This document shows, piece after piece, positions 8,555 to 17,520 of a stretch of 64,000 nt of DNA (positions are counted from its first letter, which is position 1; each line of letters starts with the position of its first letter). The DNA is taken from positions 66,661 through 130,660 of the forward strand of contig CBDBND010000019.1 of NCBI GenBank assembly GCA_965207985.1, written 5' to 3'. Under the pieces are notes generated by a model. The model saw only the letters and a list, made by a program, of their open reading frames with translations, searched no databases and was not told the DNA's origin. The position numbers and the translations under genes were made by a program. The DNA comes from CBDBND01 sp965207985. Its GTDB lineage: Bacteria > Pseudomonadota > Alphaproteobacteria > Rhodospirillales > Rhodospirillaceae.

Positions 8555-8741
8555 CGCTTGAAAGTCGTCCCCAACAGCCACGGATCGTGGCCGAGCTCCC
8601 GAAGCTCACGCGCCCAATGCTGCGAGCCGCCGCACGCCTCCATCGCGACCACGCACGGCGCGCGGTTGGCGAAGTGCGCGAGGAACTTCTTTCGTGTCAG
8701 CTTCAGAGCCACGATCTCGCCGGTCTCTATCGGCGCTTCCG
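8555..8741 (-). pseudogene. IS110-family transposase N-terminal fragment
   Basis: The fragment LKLTRKKFLAHFANRAP followed by CVVAMEACGGSQHWARELRELGHD matches the RuvC-like N-terminal domain of IS110 transposases (the ...ACGSAHHWARELRALGH signature). Homology starts near 8712 and stops near 8560. The first catalytic Asp region and the whole C-terminal Ser domain are absent. It abuts the broken end of the Na/Pi symporter gene and probably removed that gene's tail. Confidence 0.7.
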
Positions 8742-10130
8742 GACTCTTCGTCGTTTAGTGTCTCCAATTGTACCCGCGCGCGGTGGAGATGACGTCGTGT
8801 CCGTTTGAGCGCTTCCATCAGATCATATTCCAGGCGATAGAGTTTAACGCCATCTGCTTCGGCAGACTTGAGTCTTGCACCACGCGCCGGCATAGCCTGA
8901 GGCGACAGCAACTCGGGTTCGCGGCGCTCTGGGACGAGACGGACAACGATTGAGGCGAGCCTGAGGCGACAGCAACTCGGGTTCGCGGCGCTCTGGGACG
9001 AGACGGACAACGATTGAGGCGAACACGCCCGCTAAGGGTAAAAAGAATATCGCGTTGATGACATTAAAGAGTGTGTTTGCGTTAGCGATTTGCCGTGGGG
9101 CATCTGCCGCAAGAAGATCCGCTCCGAAAAGACCGGGTGTCGATGGCGAAATAGCCAAGGCCAGCACGATGAGTTCATCGATGAATGCGACCCAAATGAG
9201 TGCTCCAGTGATATTGAAAAGTACATGAACGACTGCGGCACGTTGCGCTTCCACAGTCTTACCAATAGCGGCCAATCCAGCTGTTGCACAGGTTCCGATA
9301 TTGGCCCCAAGGGCAAAGGCGATGCCAAGCGGCAATGTAATGACACCTTCGCTTGCCATGACAATGACAATACCTGTTGTCGCCGATGAAGATTGGACGA
9401 GTGCCGTGAACAGTGCTGCTATGGCAATGGCATAGACAGGATTTTCCAGATTCTTCAATAAGTCCAAGAACGGCTCGTACGTTCGTAAGGGCCGCATAGC
9501 GTCGCCCATGATCTCCATTCCGAAGAATAAAAGACCGAGACCAAGAATGGCTGACCCGGTGTGACGTGCCGCCGGTGTGCGCAGGAGACCGGTCATGAGG
9601 AAGCCAATAGCAATAAGCGGAAGCGCTTCCTCACCAATTTTAAAAGCTGCGATCTGCGCCGTAACAGTGGTGCCGATATTGGCGCCAAAAATCACACCGA
9701 TTGATTGCGTTAAAGACATCAAACCGGCAGAGACAAACCCCACGACGAGCACGGTCGTGACGGACGAGGATTGAATCAGCGCCGTAACCCCTGCCCCCGT
9801 TAGTGCGCCAGAAATTCTGTTTGAGGTGAATCGACCAAGAACAGTCTTTATTTGATCGCCGGCAGCAATCCGCAGTCCGTCGGCCAAGCGGTCAATTCCA
9901 AGGAGAAAGAGCGCCAAGCTACCGACTAGCTCCAGGCTCATCCGCAACCAATTCAATGACTCTTGATTCTGAGCGAAAGCGACCGTTGGTGACAGACATA
10001 GAATCAGCAGGATTAGGGTCGCTGCCCATAGGCTGCGATTTCTCAAGCTAGAGCCGCCGCACCAGTGTCTTCTCAATGGAAAAAGGGGCCAGACGCGCAC
10101 CTGAGTTATTCCCTGTCTTGGACTTGTCAT
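8742..10130 (-). pseudogene. Na/Pi cotransporter-family protein, frameshifted by a 64-bp duplication and truncated
   Basis: The intact part is a membrane protein with the two inverted symporter repeats marked by QSSS (ALIQSSSVTTVLVVGF and ALVQSSSATTGIVIVM) and GANIGTT / GANIGTC, typical of NptA-type sodium-phosphate symporters. A hydrophobic leader precedes the first repeat. After ERREPELLSPQA a 64-bp tandem duplication shifts the frame and the ORF ends at 8844. The original continuation, EADGVKLYRLEYDLMEALKR...RARVQLETLNDEE, a PhoU-like coiled tail, is still legible in another frame down to about 8742, where IS110 sequence begins. Uptake activity could survive because the transmembrane core is whole. 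Confidence 0.8.
8895..9022. repeat. Perfect 64-bp tandem duplication
   Basis: Units 8895-8958 and 8959-9022 are identical (start GCCTGAGGCGACAGC). Because 64 is not a multiple of three it frameshifts the symporter gene. Perfect identity implies a recent slippage event. Confidence 0.9.
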
Positions 10131-10363
10131 AGGTTTTAGCGGAATTGACAGGATGGAGCCTTGATAGGGCTCAATTTCAATTGTTTATGGGTGCAAAAAC
10201 ATGATCCTTAAGTCGATCGCTGTGGTGTCGCGGCAGGGGTTTGCCATGGCCTCCCGTCCTGATTCAGGAGTAAGCTGAACAAAACGGCAGGTCCGGCACT
10301 GACTGTAATAGAGATGGTTCACCAGGAATGACAGGGCCTGCCCAACTACAGGGAGGCACGACC

Positions 10364-12142
10364 ATGGTGACACGGAGGCATCTTCTTTCCGGCACGGCAG
10401 CGGCGGCATTGCTTATGTCTGCGGGGCTTAGAGCCAAACCAGCATTCGCTCAAGACAGTTCCAGCGACATCGAAATCAAACGCCGTTTTGTACGCGTTGG
10501 TGACCGGCATGTGCATTACCTGCGGGGCGGCAGCGGGCCGCCTGTGGTGTTGATCCACGCCTCGCCGTCGGACTCCTCCACCATGCGCCGCTACATCAAC
10601 GCATTGGGCGACACCTACACCTGTTTTGCATTTGACTCCCCTGGCTTCGGTCGGTCCGATCCCCTGCCCGTCGAGAATATGAATTGCACGGATATCAGCG
10701 ATTCCGTCGCCGAAACCATGACGGCGCTGGGTATAGAAAAATGCCTGGTGTTCGGCACCCATACGGGGGCCGCTGTTTCCCTGGAACTGGGCGCGCGTCA
10801 TCCGGACCGGGTTACCGGTCTGGTGTTGGATGGGGTCCCTATTTTCAATCAAGAAGAATTGGAGGACTTTGACGGTTATTTTGCGCCCTTAAACATCGAT
10901 GCCTACGGCGGCCATCTTGCGGCAACGTGGACCCGGTTCCGGGATCAAGGATTGTGGTTCCCCTGGCAGGATCAACGACCTGAGTGGTCCAGCGGCCGGG
11001 CGCCCGGAGCGGCGGAAAACATTCATAACGGGGTGATGCGGTTCTATCTCTGTGCCGCCAACTATGCGCCGGCCTATCGCTCAGCGGTGTTTTATGGAGA
11101 ACAGGCAGTGAAGTCCGCCGCAGCTTTGGAGACCCCGGCCATTATGACGGCCATCAGACCGGACATGCTGTTCCCTCACATGGACCGCTTGCCGCCGCTG
11201 AAAGCCAATCAGGAAATCGTCAGGTTAGGAGATGACGGCAGCGAAAGGATTCCCGTTATCCAACGGGGTTTTGCCCAATACAGCGACGGCGGCGAAGCCC
11301 CTGTGGATAATCCTGCTCTCACCGGCAGCTCCGGCATTGGTAAACAATTTGTCGATCTGCCCACGGGTCAAGTCATGGTGCGTTATAGCGGCGATCCAAA
11401 CGGGGAGCCCATCGTCGTTATCCATGACGCGCCGGGGTCTTCACATGCTTTGGAACCCCTTATTGAACGCCTTGGCCGACGGGCCCGGGTCATCGCTATG
11501 GACTTGCCAGGCTGCGGCGAATCCGGTCCGCTTCCCGGTGAGGCTCCGTCCATTATGGACTATGCGGATGCCGTCGCCGGTGTCTGCAGTCAGCTCGGTA
11601 TTGAATCAGCCGGTGTATACGGCATCGGTGTCGGATCATCGGTGGCCATTGCCCTCAAGTCCCGCGCCCCAGACCTGGTTTTCCACCTGGCTCTTCACGG
11701 TGTGCTCTTACCCGGCGCCCAAGAACGCGCCGACTTGCGCGCCAATTACGCGCCTGCCATTGCCATTAAAGACAATGGGTCTCATTGGTATGACACCTGG
11801 ATGATGCTTCGGGATTCGCTGATCATGTGGCCGTGGTACAGCGGAGAGTCGGCTGGCCGTCGAGATGTCACGCAAGATTTCAGCGGCCAACGGCTGCACG
11901 ACTGGACCTTTGAGGTGATGAAACAGCGCGAGTCCTATCATCACGTTATTAACGCAGCGATTGATTATCACGCCTACGATGCATTGGCGCAGGTTTCAGG
12001 CCCAGTGATGACTGTGATGGATCCCGGTCACCGCTTCGCCGTCTTTGACGATCAGTTGCGGTCTCTGACGCCCGATGCGCAAACGGTCTCCGTTGCCGGT
12101 GGCAACCACGCGGACGAACTGGCTGCGTTCTTAACAGCGTAA
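10364..12142 (+). CDS. Exported tandem alpha/beta-hydrolase without canonical nucleophile serines
   Basis: Start at 10364 (MVTRRHLLSGTAAAALL) after GGGAGG gives a twin-arginine-type signal ending near AFAQ. 592 residues contain two alpha/beta-hydrolase domains: about 38-300 (VVLIHASPSDSS, FAFDSPGFGRSDP, nucleophile elbow GTHTG at 131-135) and about 325-592 (VVIHDAPGSS, IAMDLPGCGESGP, elbow GIGVG at 420-424). The elbow position normally held by Ser is His133 in the first domain and Gly422 in the second. GxHTG elbows are seen in some alpha/beta-hydrolases, but the second domain looks catalytically dead. It probably acts in the periplasm on an ester or in binding. It is followed by a strong terminator. 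Confidence 0.8.
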   Translation: MVTRRHLLSGTAAAALLMSAGLRAKPAFAQDSSSDIEIKRRFVRVGDRHVHYLRGGSGPPVVLIHASPSDSSTMRRYINALGDTYTCFAFDSPGFGRSDPLPVENMNCTDISDSVAETMTALGIEKCLVFGTHTGAAVSLELGARHPDRVTGLVLDGVPIFNQEELEDFDGYFAPLNIDAYGGHLAATWTRFRDQGLWFPWQDQRPEWSSGRAPGAAENIHNGVMRFYLCAANYAPAYRSAVFYGEQAVKSAAALETPAIMTAIRPDMLFPHMDRLPPLKANQEIVRLGDDGSERIPVIQRGFAQYSDGGEAPVDNPALTGSSGIGKQFVDLPTGQVMVRYSGDPNGEPIVVIHDAPGSSHALEPLIERLGRRARVIAMDLPGCGESGPLPGEAPSIMDYADAVAGVCSQLGIESAGVYGIGVGSSVAIALKSRAPDLVFHLALHGVLLPGAQERADLRANYAPAIAIKDNGSHWYDTWMMLRDSLIMWPWYSGESAGRRDVTQDFSGQRLHDWTFEVMKQRESYHHVINAAIDYHAYDALAQVSGPVMTVMDPGHRFAVFDDQLRSLTPDAQTVSVAGGNHADELAAFLTA

Positions 12143-12173
12143 CGCGTTCTCTTCGTAGCTGGTTAGACAACGA

Positions 12174-12206
12174 AAAACCTCGCTCTGAGACTCAGGGCGG
12201 GGTTTT
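12174..12206 (+). terminator. Rho-independent terminator after the tandem hydrolase
   Basis: Stem AAAACCTCGC / GCGGGGTTTT with an inner CTGAG / CTCAG arm, then a T-rich tail, 32 bp after the stop at 12142. The A-rich left arm means it may also work on the opposite strand. Confidence 0.75.
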
Positions 12207-12228
12207 ACTCTTCGCTATTGAGCGAGCC

Positions 12229-12375
12229 TTAGTTTCTGGTCAATTGCCCGCGGACCTCGCCTGCTCTGACTTTGGCCGTGTGCACGTTGAGATACCAACG
12301 GCCAGCCAATAGATCAGCTGCTTGCTCCGCATTCAACGTGGCAGACCCGTTGATGGGACTGCTCAGGTCTCCCTT
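12229..12375 (-). pseudogene. CHRD-domain protein, C-terminal remnant
   Basis: On the minus strand an open stretch ends GSATLNAEQAADLLAGRW, YLNVHTAKVRAGEVRGQL, then stop at 12229. This is the distinctive end of the CHRD domain (L-x-GSA...LL-G-x-WYxNVHT...GExRGQL). Only about 48 residues remain, with no start and no upstream half; it lies directly downstream of the tannase-like gene on the same strand. An intact CHRD gene is at 61237-61734. Confidence 0.7.
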
Positions 12376-12404
12376 TTCTTCTGTGTTGTGAACCTTTTGC
12401 CTTA

Positions 12405-13919
12405 TCAGCGGGACGGCGCTGGATAAGGATAAACCGGCCTTGAAAACTCGATAATGTCGGGATCAAGAGGAAAGTCGGTGCCAAACCGGTCGGTCTGATA
12501 CGACGGATGATGACCCATCATCATGTCCGGTGCTTTGCCCTCTTCGACCCATTCCTCCATATAAGTAAGATAATCAATGGCGTAGGCGCCCGCTCCGCCA
12601 CTGCAGTGGCTCATCCCCGGGATCATGTACAGGCGGAAAAACTCCTGAATGGCGTCGATGCCGCCCATGGTGCGGGTGGTAAGTTCGTAATAGTCGACCG
12701 TATTCAACGGCACGACGGAATAGTCCGCCCAACCATGATAGACAAACATTTTGCCGTCGGCGTCTCTGAATTTGCGCAGGTCCGGGTTGGACCCCGAGTA
12801 GATACCCTCCATCATGCCCAAGCGCTTGTGGTCCTCATCGAAATCAAAGTCTTTCGGCTGCCATGACGGGCCGGGATCGGGCAGAAATCCCATGTAGCGG
12901 AACATATCGCCGATCATGAAGTAGTAGCGTCCCGGCCGGCCTTCTTCGGTCACATAAGGACCGATCCAATGAGGTTCGGACCCTGGCAATGCTCCGCCGG
13001 TGTAGGTTGGCGTACCATCGCTGGTGTGCGGTCCGCTGTAGATCTTGCGCACCACTTCGACTTGATCCGCAGTCAGGCAGTCATCGCCACCAAACAGACC
13101 GCACTGCAACGTGCCTGGGTCGAAATCGCAGTCGCGCGGATCATCGATCAAACCGTCTTCAACGCCGTCATAGGCATCGCATTTGGCAACAGCTGCATCG
13201 TAAATCAATGGAATCTTATCGGCGGTTAGAATCTGCTCACCGTCATCGTCCAGATTGGCCGTGGTGGTCCAGATCAGCTGCAGTCCCGCGCCGGTTTCGT
13301 CGATAACGGGCGCGCCGGCAACAATACCGTCGAAATCCCAGGGGAAGCGCTGTGCTTCAACCAACCCCTGCCGGCCACCGGTAGAACAGCCCATGTAATA
13401 GGAATATTGCGGCGCGTTACCGTAAAACTCTTCCGTAATCGCCTTGCCCGCTTGGGCGCTAACGTGTGTCGCCCGGTAACCGAAATCGATTTCCGTATAG
13501 GGGTTATTGTAGGCCCACTTGGCGTCGCCACCCGTGCTCCGGTGGCCCATGTCACTGACCACACAGGCATAGCCCTTCTTGACGTGATTGTTACAGTAGT
13601 GACCGAAGACGGAGCCGCAGTATCCACCGCAGCCTCGTTTGATGAATTTGCCGTTCCAATTCTCTGCCGGAAGATGCACTTCAATGTTCACGGTGGGCGT
13701 CACATACCCTTCGACCCGGCAATAAGCCGGTATGTCATCCGTTGCTGCAACAAAGCTGGTCCCCGTGATATGGGTGGGCGCATCAGTCACTTGGGAGAAA
13801 TCCGCCAGAGTCAGACTTTGACACCGGTCGGGCGTTTCACTTTGCGCCAGTAGGGAGCTTGTAGACACAATCGAGAATCCAAAGGCAATGATGGAAAAGC
13901 AGAAATTGAACTTAGCCAC
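12405..13919 (-). CDS. Tannase/feruloyl esterase-family secreted hydrolase
   Basis: 504 residues with a signal peptide (hydrophobic 5-24, cleavage near LLAQ). The tannase-family nucleophile motif is GCSTGG with Ser179. HGWADYSVVP supplies the Asp and GMSHCSGG the His; the paired cysteines C178 and the Cys after the His are the family's nucleophile-linking disulfide. A calcium-type loop CDAYDGVEDGLIDDP is also present. Members hydrolyse tannins, feruloyl or other aromatic esters outside the cytoplasm, which fits the nearby Rieske and flavin enzymes. Length is normal and no defect is seen. Confidence 0.88.
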   Translation of the reverse strand: MAKFNFCFSIIAFGFSIVSTSSLLAQSETPDRCQSLTLADFSQVTDAPTHITGTSFVAATDDIPAYCRVEGYVTPTVNIEVHLPAENWNGKFIKRGCGGYCGSVFGHYCNNHVKKGYACVVSDMGHRSTGGDAKWAYNNPYTEIDFGYRATHVSAQAGKAITEEFYGNAPQYSYYMGCSTGGRQGLVEAQRFPWDFDGIVAGAPVIDETGAGLQLIWTTTANLDDDGEQILTADKIPLIYDAAVAKCDAYDGVEDGLIDDPRDCDFDPGTLQCGLFGGDDCLTADQVEVVRKIYSGPHTSDGTPTYTGGALPGSEPHWIGPYVTEEGRPGRYYFMIGDMFRYMGFLPDPGPSWQPKDFDFDEDHKRLGMMEGIYSGSNPDLRKFRDADGKMFVYHGWADYSVVPLNTVDYYELTTRTMGGIDAIQEFFRLYMIPGMSHCSGGAGAYAIDYLTYMEEWVEEGKAPDMMMGHHPSYQTDRFGTDFPLDPDIIEFSRPVYPYPAPSR

Positions 13920-14030
13920 GATACACTCCCCTTGTTATCGGACGTTATGTCGCAAGTAGACACGAAGGGCCGATGACCGGACCGGTAAAAGCTCGGTTCA
14001 ACTGTTACAGCGACAGTCGACCCCAATAGG

Positions 14031-14058
14031 TAAAAAAGCCCGCCCCGAAGGGCGGGCT
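14031..14058 (-). terminator. Rho-independent terminator after the FAD dehydrogenase gene
   Basis: On the minus strand the hairpin AGCCCGCCC / GGGCGGGCT (9 bp, loop TTCG type) is followed by a run of T (14031-14037 read in reverse), starting 10 bp after the stop at 14068. Confidence 0.85.
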
Positions 14059-14067
14059 CTCAATGAA

Positions 14068-15609
14068 TTAGGCGCTGAAGTTCAGCATCCTTTGGCCAAG
14101 CAACCGGCCGAAGGTCAACGCCGGCGTGACCATACTGCCGTTGGTGTAAGCGTTGCCTGACGTTGCCCCGGCGCCAATGATCTCACCGGCAGCGTACAGG
14201 TTCGGCACCGGCGAACCGTCCGGCCGGATCACACGGAAATTGCCGTCTACGGCCAACCCGGCAAATGACAACAGAGAGATGCCTGTGATCCGCACCGCGT
14301 AGTACGGTCCCTCGTCCACAGGTAGCGGACGGTGCTGACGGCCAAAGGGATCAGTGGCTCCTTCGGCGATGGCCCGATTGTAGTTGGCGATGGAGTTGGC
14401 CAGGTTGACCGGATTGATGCCCGCCTTGACCCCGAGCACATCCAGGGTATCCGCCTTGGTAAACATGGGATGGTCGTTGAAGGAGTCCATGAGTTTTTTC
14501 TTGTCCCATCCGGCGTAGGCGATGGGTGCCTTTTCCATGATCTCCTGGTTGGCGATGACCCAAGCCCGTTGTCCTGACTGGGCCGTCAAACGATGCTCCC
14601 GATAGTCCACGCTTGGGTGGTCTTCACGCATGAACCTATGTCCGTCACTGTTGACGAACACTTCCCATGCGGCGCGCACGTCCGGTCGCGATGTGAAGCT
14701 GATCTCGCGTACGCTTGGATAGGTGTCGTCCTGGAGCACGGTTCCGAAAGATGCCAGATACTTCTCGCCACCGCGAATATACCCGCCGGCACTTTGACCC
14801 AACGTCAATCCTGCCCCCTGGCTATAGGGATAAGCAAACTGGGCGGTAAGTTCCATGTTGTGAAGATCAGAGAACATGCGCGGATTGGCCGCACAACCGC
14901 CGCAAGCCAAAATCACATGTTTGCCCATATAGTCCGTGAGATTGCCGTCTTCGTCTTCTGCAACCACACCAACAACAGCGCCTGAATTCTCCTGAATCAG
15001 ATCGACAACGCCAGTGCTCATGAGTGTAGTGACTCGGCCATCCCGTTCTGCCGCTTTGTAGAGCGGTTCCATGGTTGCCAGGATGGTGAGACCGCCGTCT
15101 TTACCCCAGTGATAGCGCCGGGTCGTGAAGTACTCATGACCGCCACCAAGGACCGGGTGTTCATCCAGTGCTTCAAAGCCGTTGGTCGCAAGCCAGTTGA
15201 TGCTATCGCCGGCGTTATCAACGAACATGCGTGTAATCACGGGATCAACGGTATTGCTGCTGATCCGCATGTTGTCGGCGTAATGGGCATCAGGATGATC
15301 TTCAATACCTTTGGCCTTTTGGAATACGGTTCCAGATCCTGAAATCTGCCCACCGGAACGATCGAGCGTTCCACCCAAAACCGGCGATTTTTCGATCACT
15401 AGAACGTTGGCGCCCCGCTCAGCGGCAAAGATGGCCGCCGGCATGCCAGCCGTTCCCGCGCCGACGACGATCAGATCATATTTGTCCGCCGCTTGTGCCC
15501 GGCGCCACGTGGGCAGAACGCCGGTCGCCAGAACGGCAGCGCTTCCTTTTAAGAATGTCCGCTTACTTACCGGTGCCAATGCACCGTTCATATATTTATA
15601 CGTTGCCAT
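14068..15609 (-). CDS. Exported FAD-dependent dehydrogenase (fumarate reductase / ketosteroid dehydrogenase-like flavoprotein)
   Basis: Start at 15609 (MATYKYMNG) after GGAAGGGAGG; a longer upstream ATG has no such site. A Tat-like signal (SKRTFLKGSAAVLATG, with KR instead of RR) precedes the dinucleotide-binding motif VVGAGTAG (G50-G55) and VLVIEKSPVLGGTLDRSGGQ. The C-terminal FAD segment is LYAAGEIIGAGATSGNAYTNGSM. Architecture matches the FAD_binding_2 family: fumarate reductases, urocanate reductases and 3-ketosteroid-1-dehydrogenases. No haem or FMN domain is attached. Monocistronic, with its own terminator. It may dehydrogenate a product of the nearby oxygenases; the substrate is unknown. 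Confidence 0.85.
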   Translation of the reverse strand: MATYKYMNGALAPVSKRTFLKGSAAVLATGVLPTWRRAQAADKYDLIVVGAGTAGMPAAIFAAERGANVLVIEKSPVLGGTLDRSGGQISGSGTVFQKAKGIEDHPDAHYADNMRISSNTVDPVITRMFVDNAGDSINWLATNGFEALDEHPVLGGGHEYFTTRRYHWGKDGGLTILATMEPLYKAAERDGRVTTLMSTGVVDLIQENSGAVVGVVAEDEDGNLTDYMGKHVILACGGCAANPRMFSDLHNMELTAQFAYPYSQGAGLTLGQSAGGYIRGGEKYLASFGTVLQDDTYPSVREISFTSRPDVRAAWEVFVNSDGHRFMREDHPSVDYREHRLTAQSGQRAWVIANQEIMEKAPIAYAGWDKKKLMDSFNDHPMFTKADTLDVLGVKAGINPVNLANSIANYNRAIAEGATDPFGRQHRPLPVDEGPYYAVRITGISLLSFAGLAVDGNFRVIRPDGSPVPNLYAAGEIIGAGATSGNAYTNGSMVTPALTFGRLLGQRMLNFSA

Positions 15610-15656
15610 CGTGGCCTCCCTTCCCTGCGGCAAAACACTTTTATTGCGATCAATAT

Positions 15657-15693
15657 ATAAAAAGGGCGGTCCGGCAATTTTCCGGACCGCCCC
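15657..15693 (-). terminator. Rho-independent terminator after methyltransferase paralogue 2
   Basis: Perfect 11-bp stem GGGCGGTCCGG / CCGGACCGCCC, with TTTTTATATA following on the minus strand. It lies 18 bp after the stop at 15711. Confidence 0.88.
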
Positions 15694-15710
15694 AAATTGA
15701 TTTTGGCGCT

Positions 15711-16928
15711 TTAGGTTTGTTTCACGCCAATAATGTTGTTGATGCCACCATTCTGACTCACCATCGAAGAGACTTCGGTCCTCGGACCGCCCTCAATGAC
15801 TTTCAATCCGGCCCGTTCCATTTCGCCGTTGAAATCAGCCCGCTGGTAGTCATACCACCACCGCTCATGATTCCAGCGATAGGTCATCCAATCGCGGATA
15901 TGACGCATGCCGGTACCGTCAACACGGCGACGACCAGGATTGGTGTACACATCCACCGGGAAGTACAGACCGCCCGGACGCAGGATCCGCGCCGTTTCAC
16001 GAATGGTTCCATAGGTGGCTTCTTCGGTGATCTCGTGGTGCAACAGATAAGACGTGACCACGTCGAAGTAGTTGTCGGGGAAGCCGGTGTCTTCAGACAG
16101 GGCATGACGGAAATTGACGTCCACACCCATGTCCACGGCCCGCATGTGCGAATACCGGACCATCGGCCCACCAACGTCCACACCCCAGACTTCCGCATCG
16201 GGGAAACGCTTCTTCAACGCGACGACCTGCTGACCGCAGCTGCAGCCAAGGTCGAGAATGCGCTTGACTTTCTCGTCTGCCGGAATGGGCAGCGCACTGG
16301 CCAGATTGACATGCCGCTCATCTTGATAGTTTTGGCCGTTGTAGAAGTTGTTGGTACCGTAGTGATACAGGTGCCCAGCAAACTCATCACCCGTGTATCC
16401 ACCCGGCTGCATGTGGATTTCATGCTTGGTGTATTCCAGTTCGCAACCCGGATTCATTTCCAGGACACCAGGACCCTTGTTGTCCGCTGCTTCCATTTCC
16501 GACATGTAGGCGTCGTAGTTGCCATGGAATTCACGGCGCAATTCGTTCCACATATGCATTTGCAGCCGCTGCCAGCTGTGATTGCGGAACGCGATGACAG
16601 GATCATTGGACAAAAGTTCGACGGCCGTTTCAAACGGCATCTTTGCACGCGGATCAAGACCGTTTTCGCGCAAGATCTGCACCGCACGACGTTCAGACGC
16701 TCGGGTTAAATCAGTGTTGATCCAAACCCGAGTACTGGTGCTGAACTCGTCATAGCTTTCCAGGTTCAGTTTGGGCAAACGTTCAAGAATACCGTCCGTA
16801 CCCCGGGGTTCGATATCGGCTTTGCCGATTTTTGCGACCGCCTGATGGGAGCCGAAAATGGAAAAGGCAAGACCGGTCACGCCGCCTGTGACGCCCATGG
16901 CGGCCCTGCGATTGAAGAGTTTACTCAT
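15711..16928 (-). CDS. Class I SAM-dependent methyltransferase with Tat-like signal (paralogue 2)
   Basis: Start at 16928 (MSKLFNRRAAMG), overlapping the stop of the upstream small gene (ATGA). 405 residues: an N-terminal RR-containing hydrophobic leader (about 1-33), a family-specific region (about 38-205: IEPRGTDGILERLP, YTKHEIHMQPGGYTGDEFAG, LYHYGTNNFYNG), then a Rossmann methyltransferase with motif I DLGCSCG (226-232), the acidic VWGVDVG strand, HALSEDTGFPDNYFDVV (motif II) and ILRPGGLYFPVD (motif III-like). A methyltransferase exported by Tat would be odd because SAM is cytoplasmic, so either the leader is a membrane anchor, SAM is bound before export, or the fold serves another role. 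It has its own terminator. Confidence 0.85.
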   Translation of the reverse strand: MSKLFNRRAAMGVTGGVTGLAFSIFGSHQAVAKIGKADIEPRGTDGILERLPKLNLESYDEFSTSTRVWINTDLTRASERRAVQILRENGLDPRAKMPFETAVELLSNDPVIAFRNHSWQRLQMHMWNELRREFHGNYDAYMSEMEAADNKGPGVLEMNPGCELEYTKHEIHMQPGGYTGDEFAGHLYHYGTNNFYNGQNYQDERHVNLASALPIPADEKVKRILDLGCSCGQQVVALKKRFPDAEVWGVDVGGPMVRYSHMRAVDMGVDVNFRHALSEDTGFPDNYFDVVTSYLLHHEITEEATYGTIRETARILRPGGLYFPVDVYTNPGRRRVDGTGMRHIRDWMTYRWNHERWWYDYQRADFNGEMERAGLKVIEGGPRTEVSSMVSQNGGINNIIGVKQT

Positions 16929-17284
16929 GACCCTTCTCCTCTGCCCCATTCGTCATCCCAATCGTCGGCAAAATCGTATTCGATGACGTTAGCGAAATGG
17001 GCCCACAGACGCTCGACCATGACTTCCCGTTCGGCAGACCATGCCGATTTTTCCTCTTCGGTCGGCACGTACTGTTCGATCATGTCTTGGCTAATGCCTT
17101 TTTCCTTCAACAGGGCTTCCAAGACATAGGTGCGCTTGCGGTTGGTCCAGATCTCATTGCCCATGGCAATGAGAGTAGTGGCGATGTTGTCGATGTGGGG
17201 ATTTCCCAGGAATGAAACGTTATCGACGGTCGTCTTATAGACATTCGTCGTGTAGGTCTTACGACCTTCATTGCCCTCAGCCAT
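16925..17284 (-). CDS. Small unknown protein coupled to methyltransferase paralogue 2
   Basis: 119 residues, acidic, no signal peptide or membrane segment. Recognisable only as hypothetical: GNPHIDNIATTLIAMGNEIW, then a helical stretch EALLKEKGISQDMIEQYVP and AHFANVIEYDF, ending in an acidic/Gly tail. Its TGA overlaps the ATG of the methyltransferase by four bases (ATGA), which normally means translational coupling and often a shared complex or pathway. The other paralogues in the window do not have it. The start codon at 17284 has GAGGAG about 8 bp upstream. Function unknown. Confidence 0.7.
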   Translation of the reverse strand: MAEGNEGRKTYTTNVYKTTVDNVSFLGNPHIDNIATTLIAMGNEIWTNRKRTYVLEALLKEKGISQDMIEQYVPTEEEKSAWSAEREVMVERLWAHFANVIEYDFADDWDDEWGRGEGS

Positions 17285-17466
17285 AGCTAGAACTCCTCCC
17301 GTGCTGTGAAAACGAAAAAGTGACAGAAACGAACGCGTCTGCCCTCATGGTGCGCCTGTTGGGGCCCGACAGCAACGTTTATTCGCCAAAAACTGGCTCT
17401 TTCGCTCGGTAAACGGACGGCCCGCTAAACTCCAGTTTTGGGCTGAATTCTGCGGATTCTTGACAA

Positions 17467-17500
17467 CAAAAAGGCGGTTCTGGCTGCCACCGGAACCGCC
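17467..17500 (-). terminator. Rho-independent terminator after methyltransferase paralogue 3
   Basis: Minus-strand stem GGCGGTTCC / with AGAACCGCC and TTTTTGTTGT tail, about 20 bp after the stop at 17521. Confidence 0.8.
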
Positions 17501-17520
17501 TCGCGTTGTGATCAAAACTC

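Noticed and set aside
15495..16709. Long plus-strand open frame (404 codons) opposite methyltransferase paralogue 2
   Set aside because: Shadow frame favoured by GC-rich codon bias; the minus strand carries the conserved motifs.
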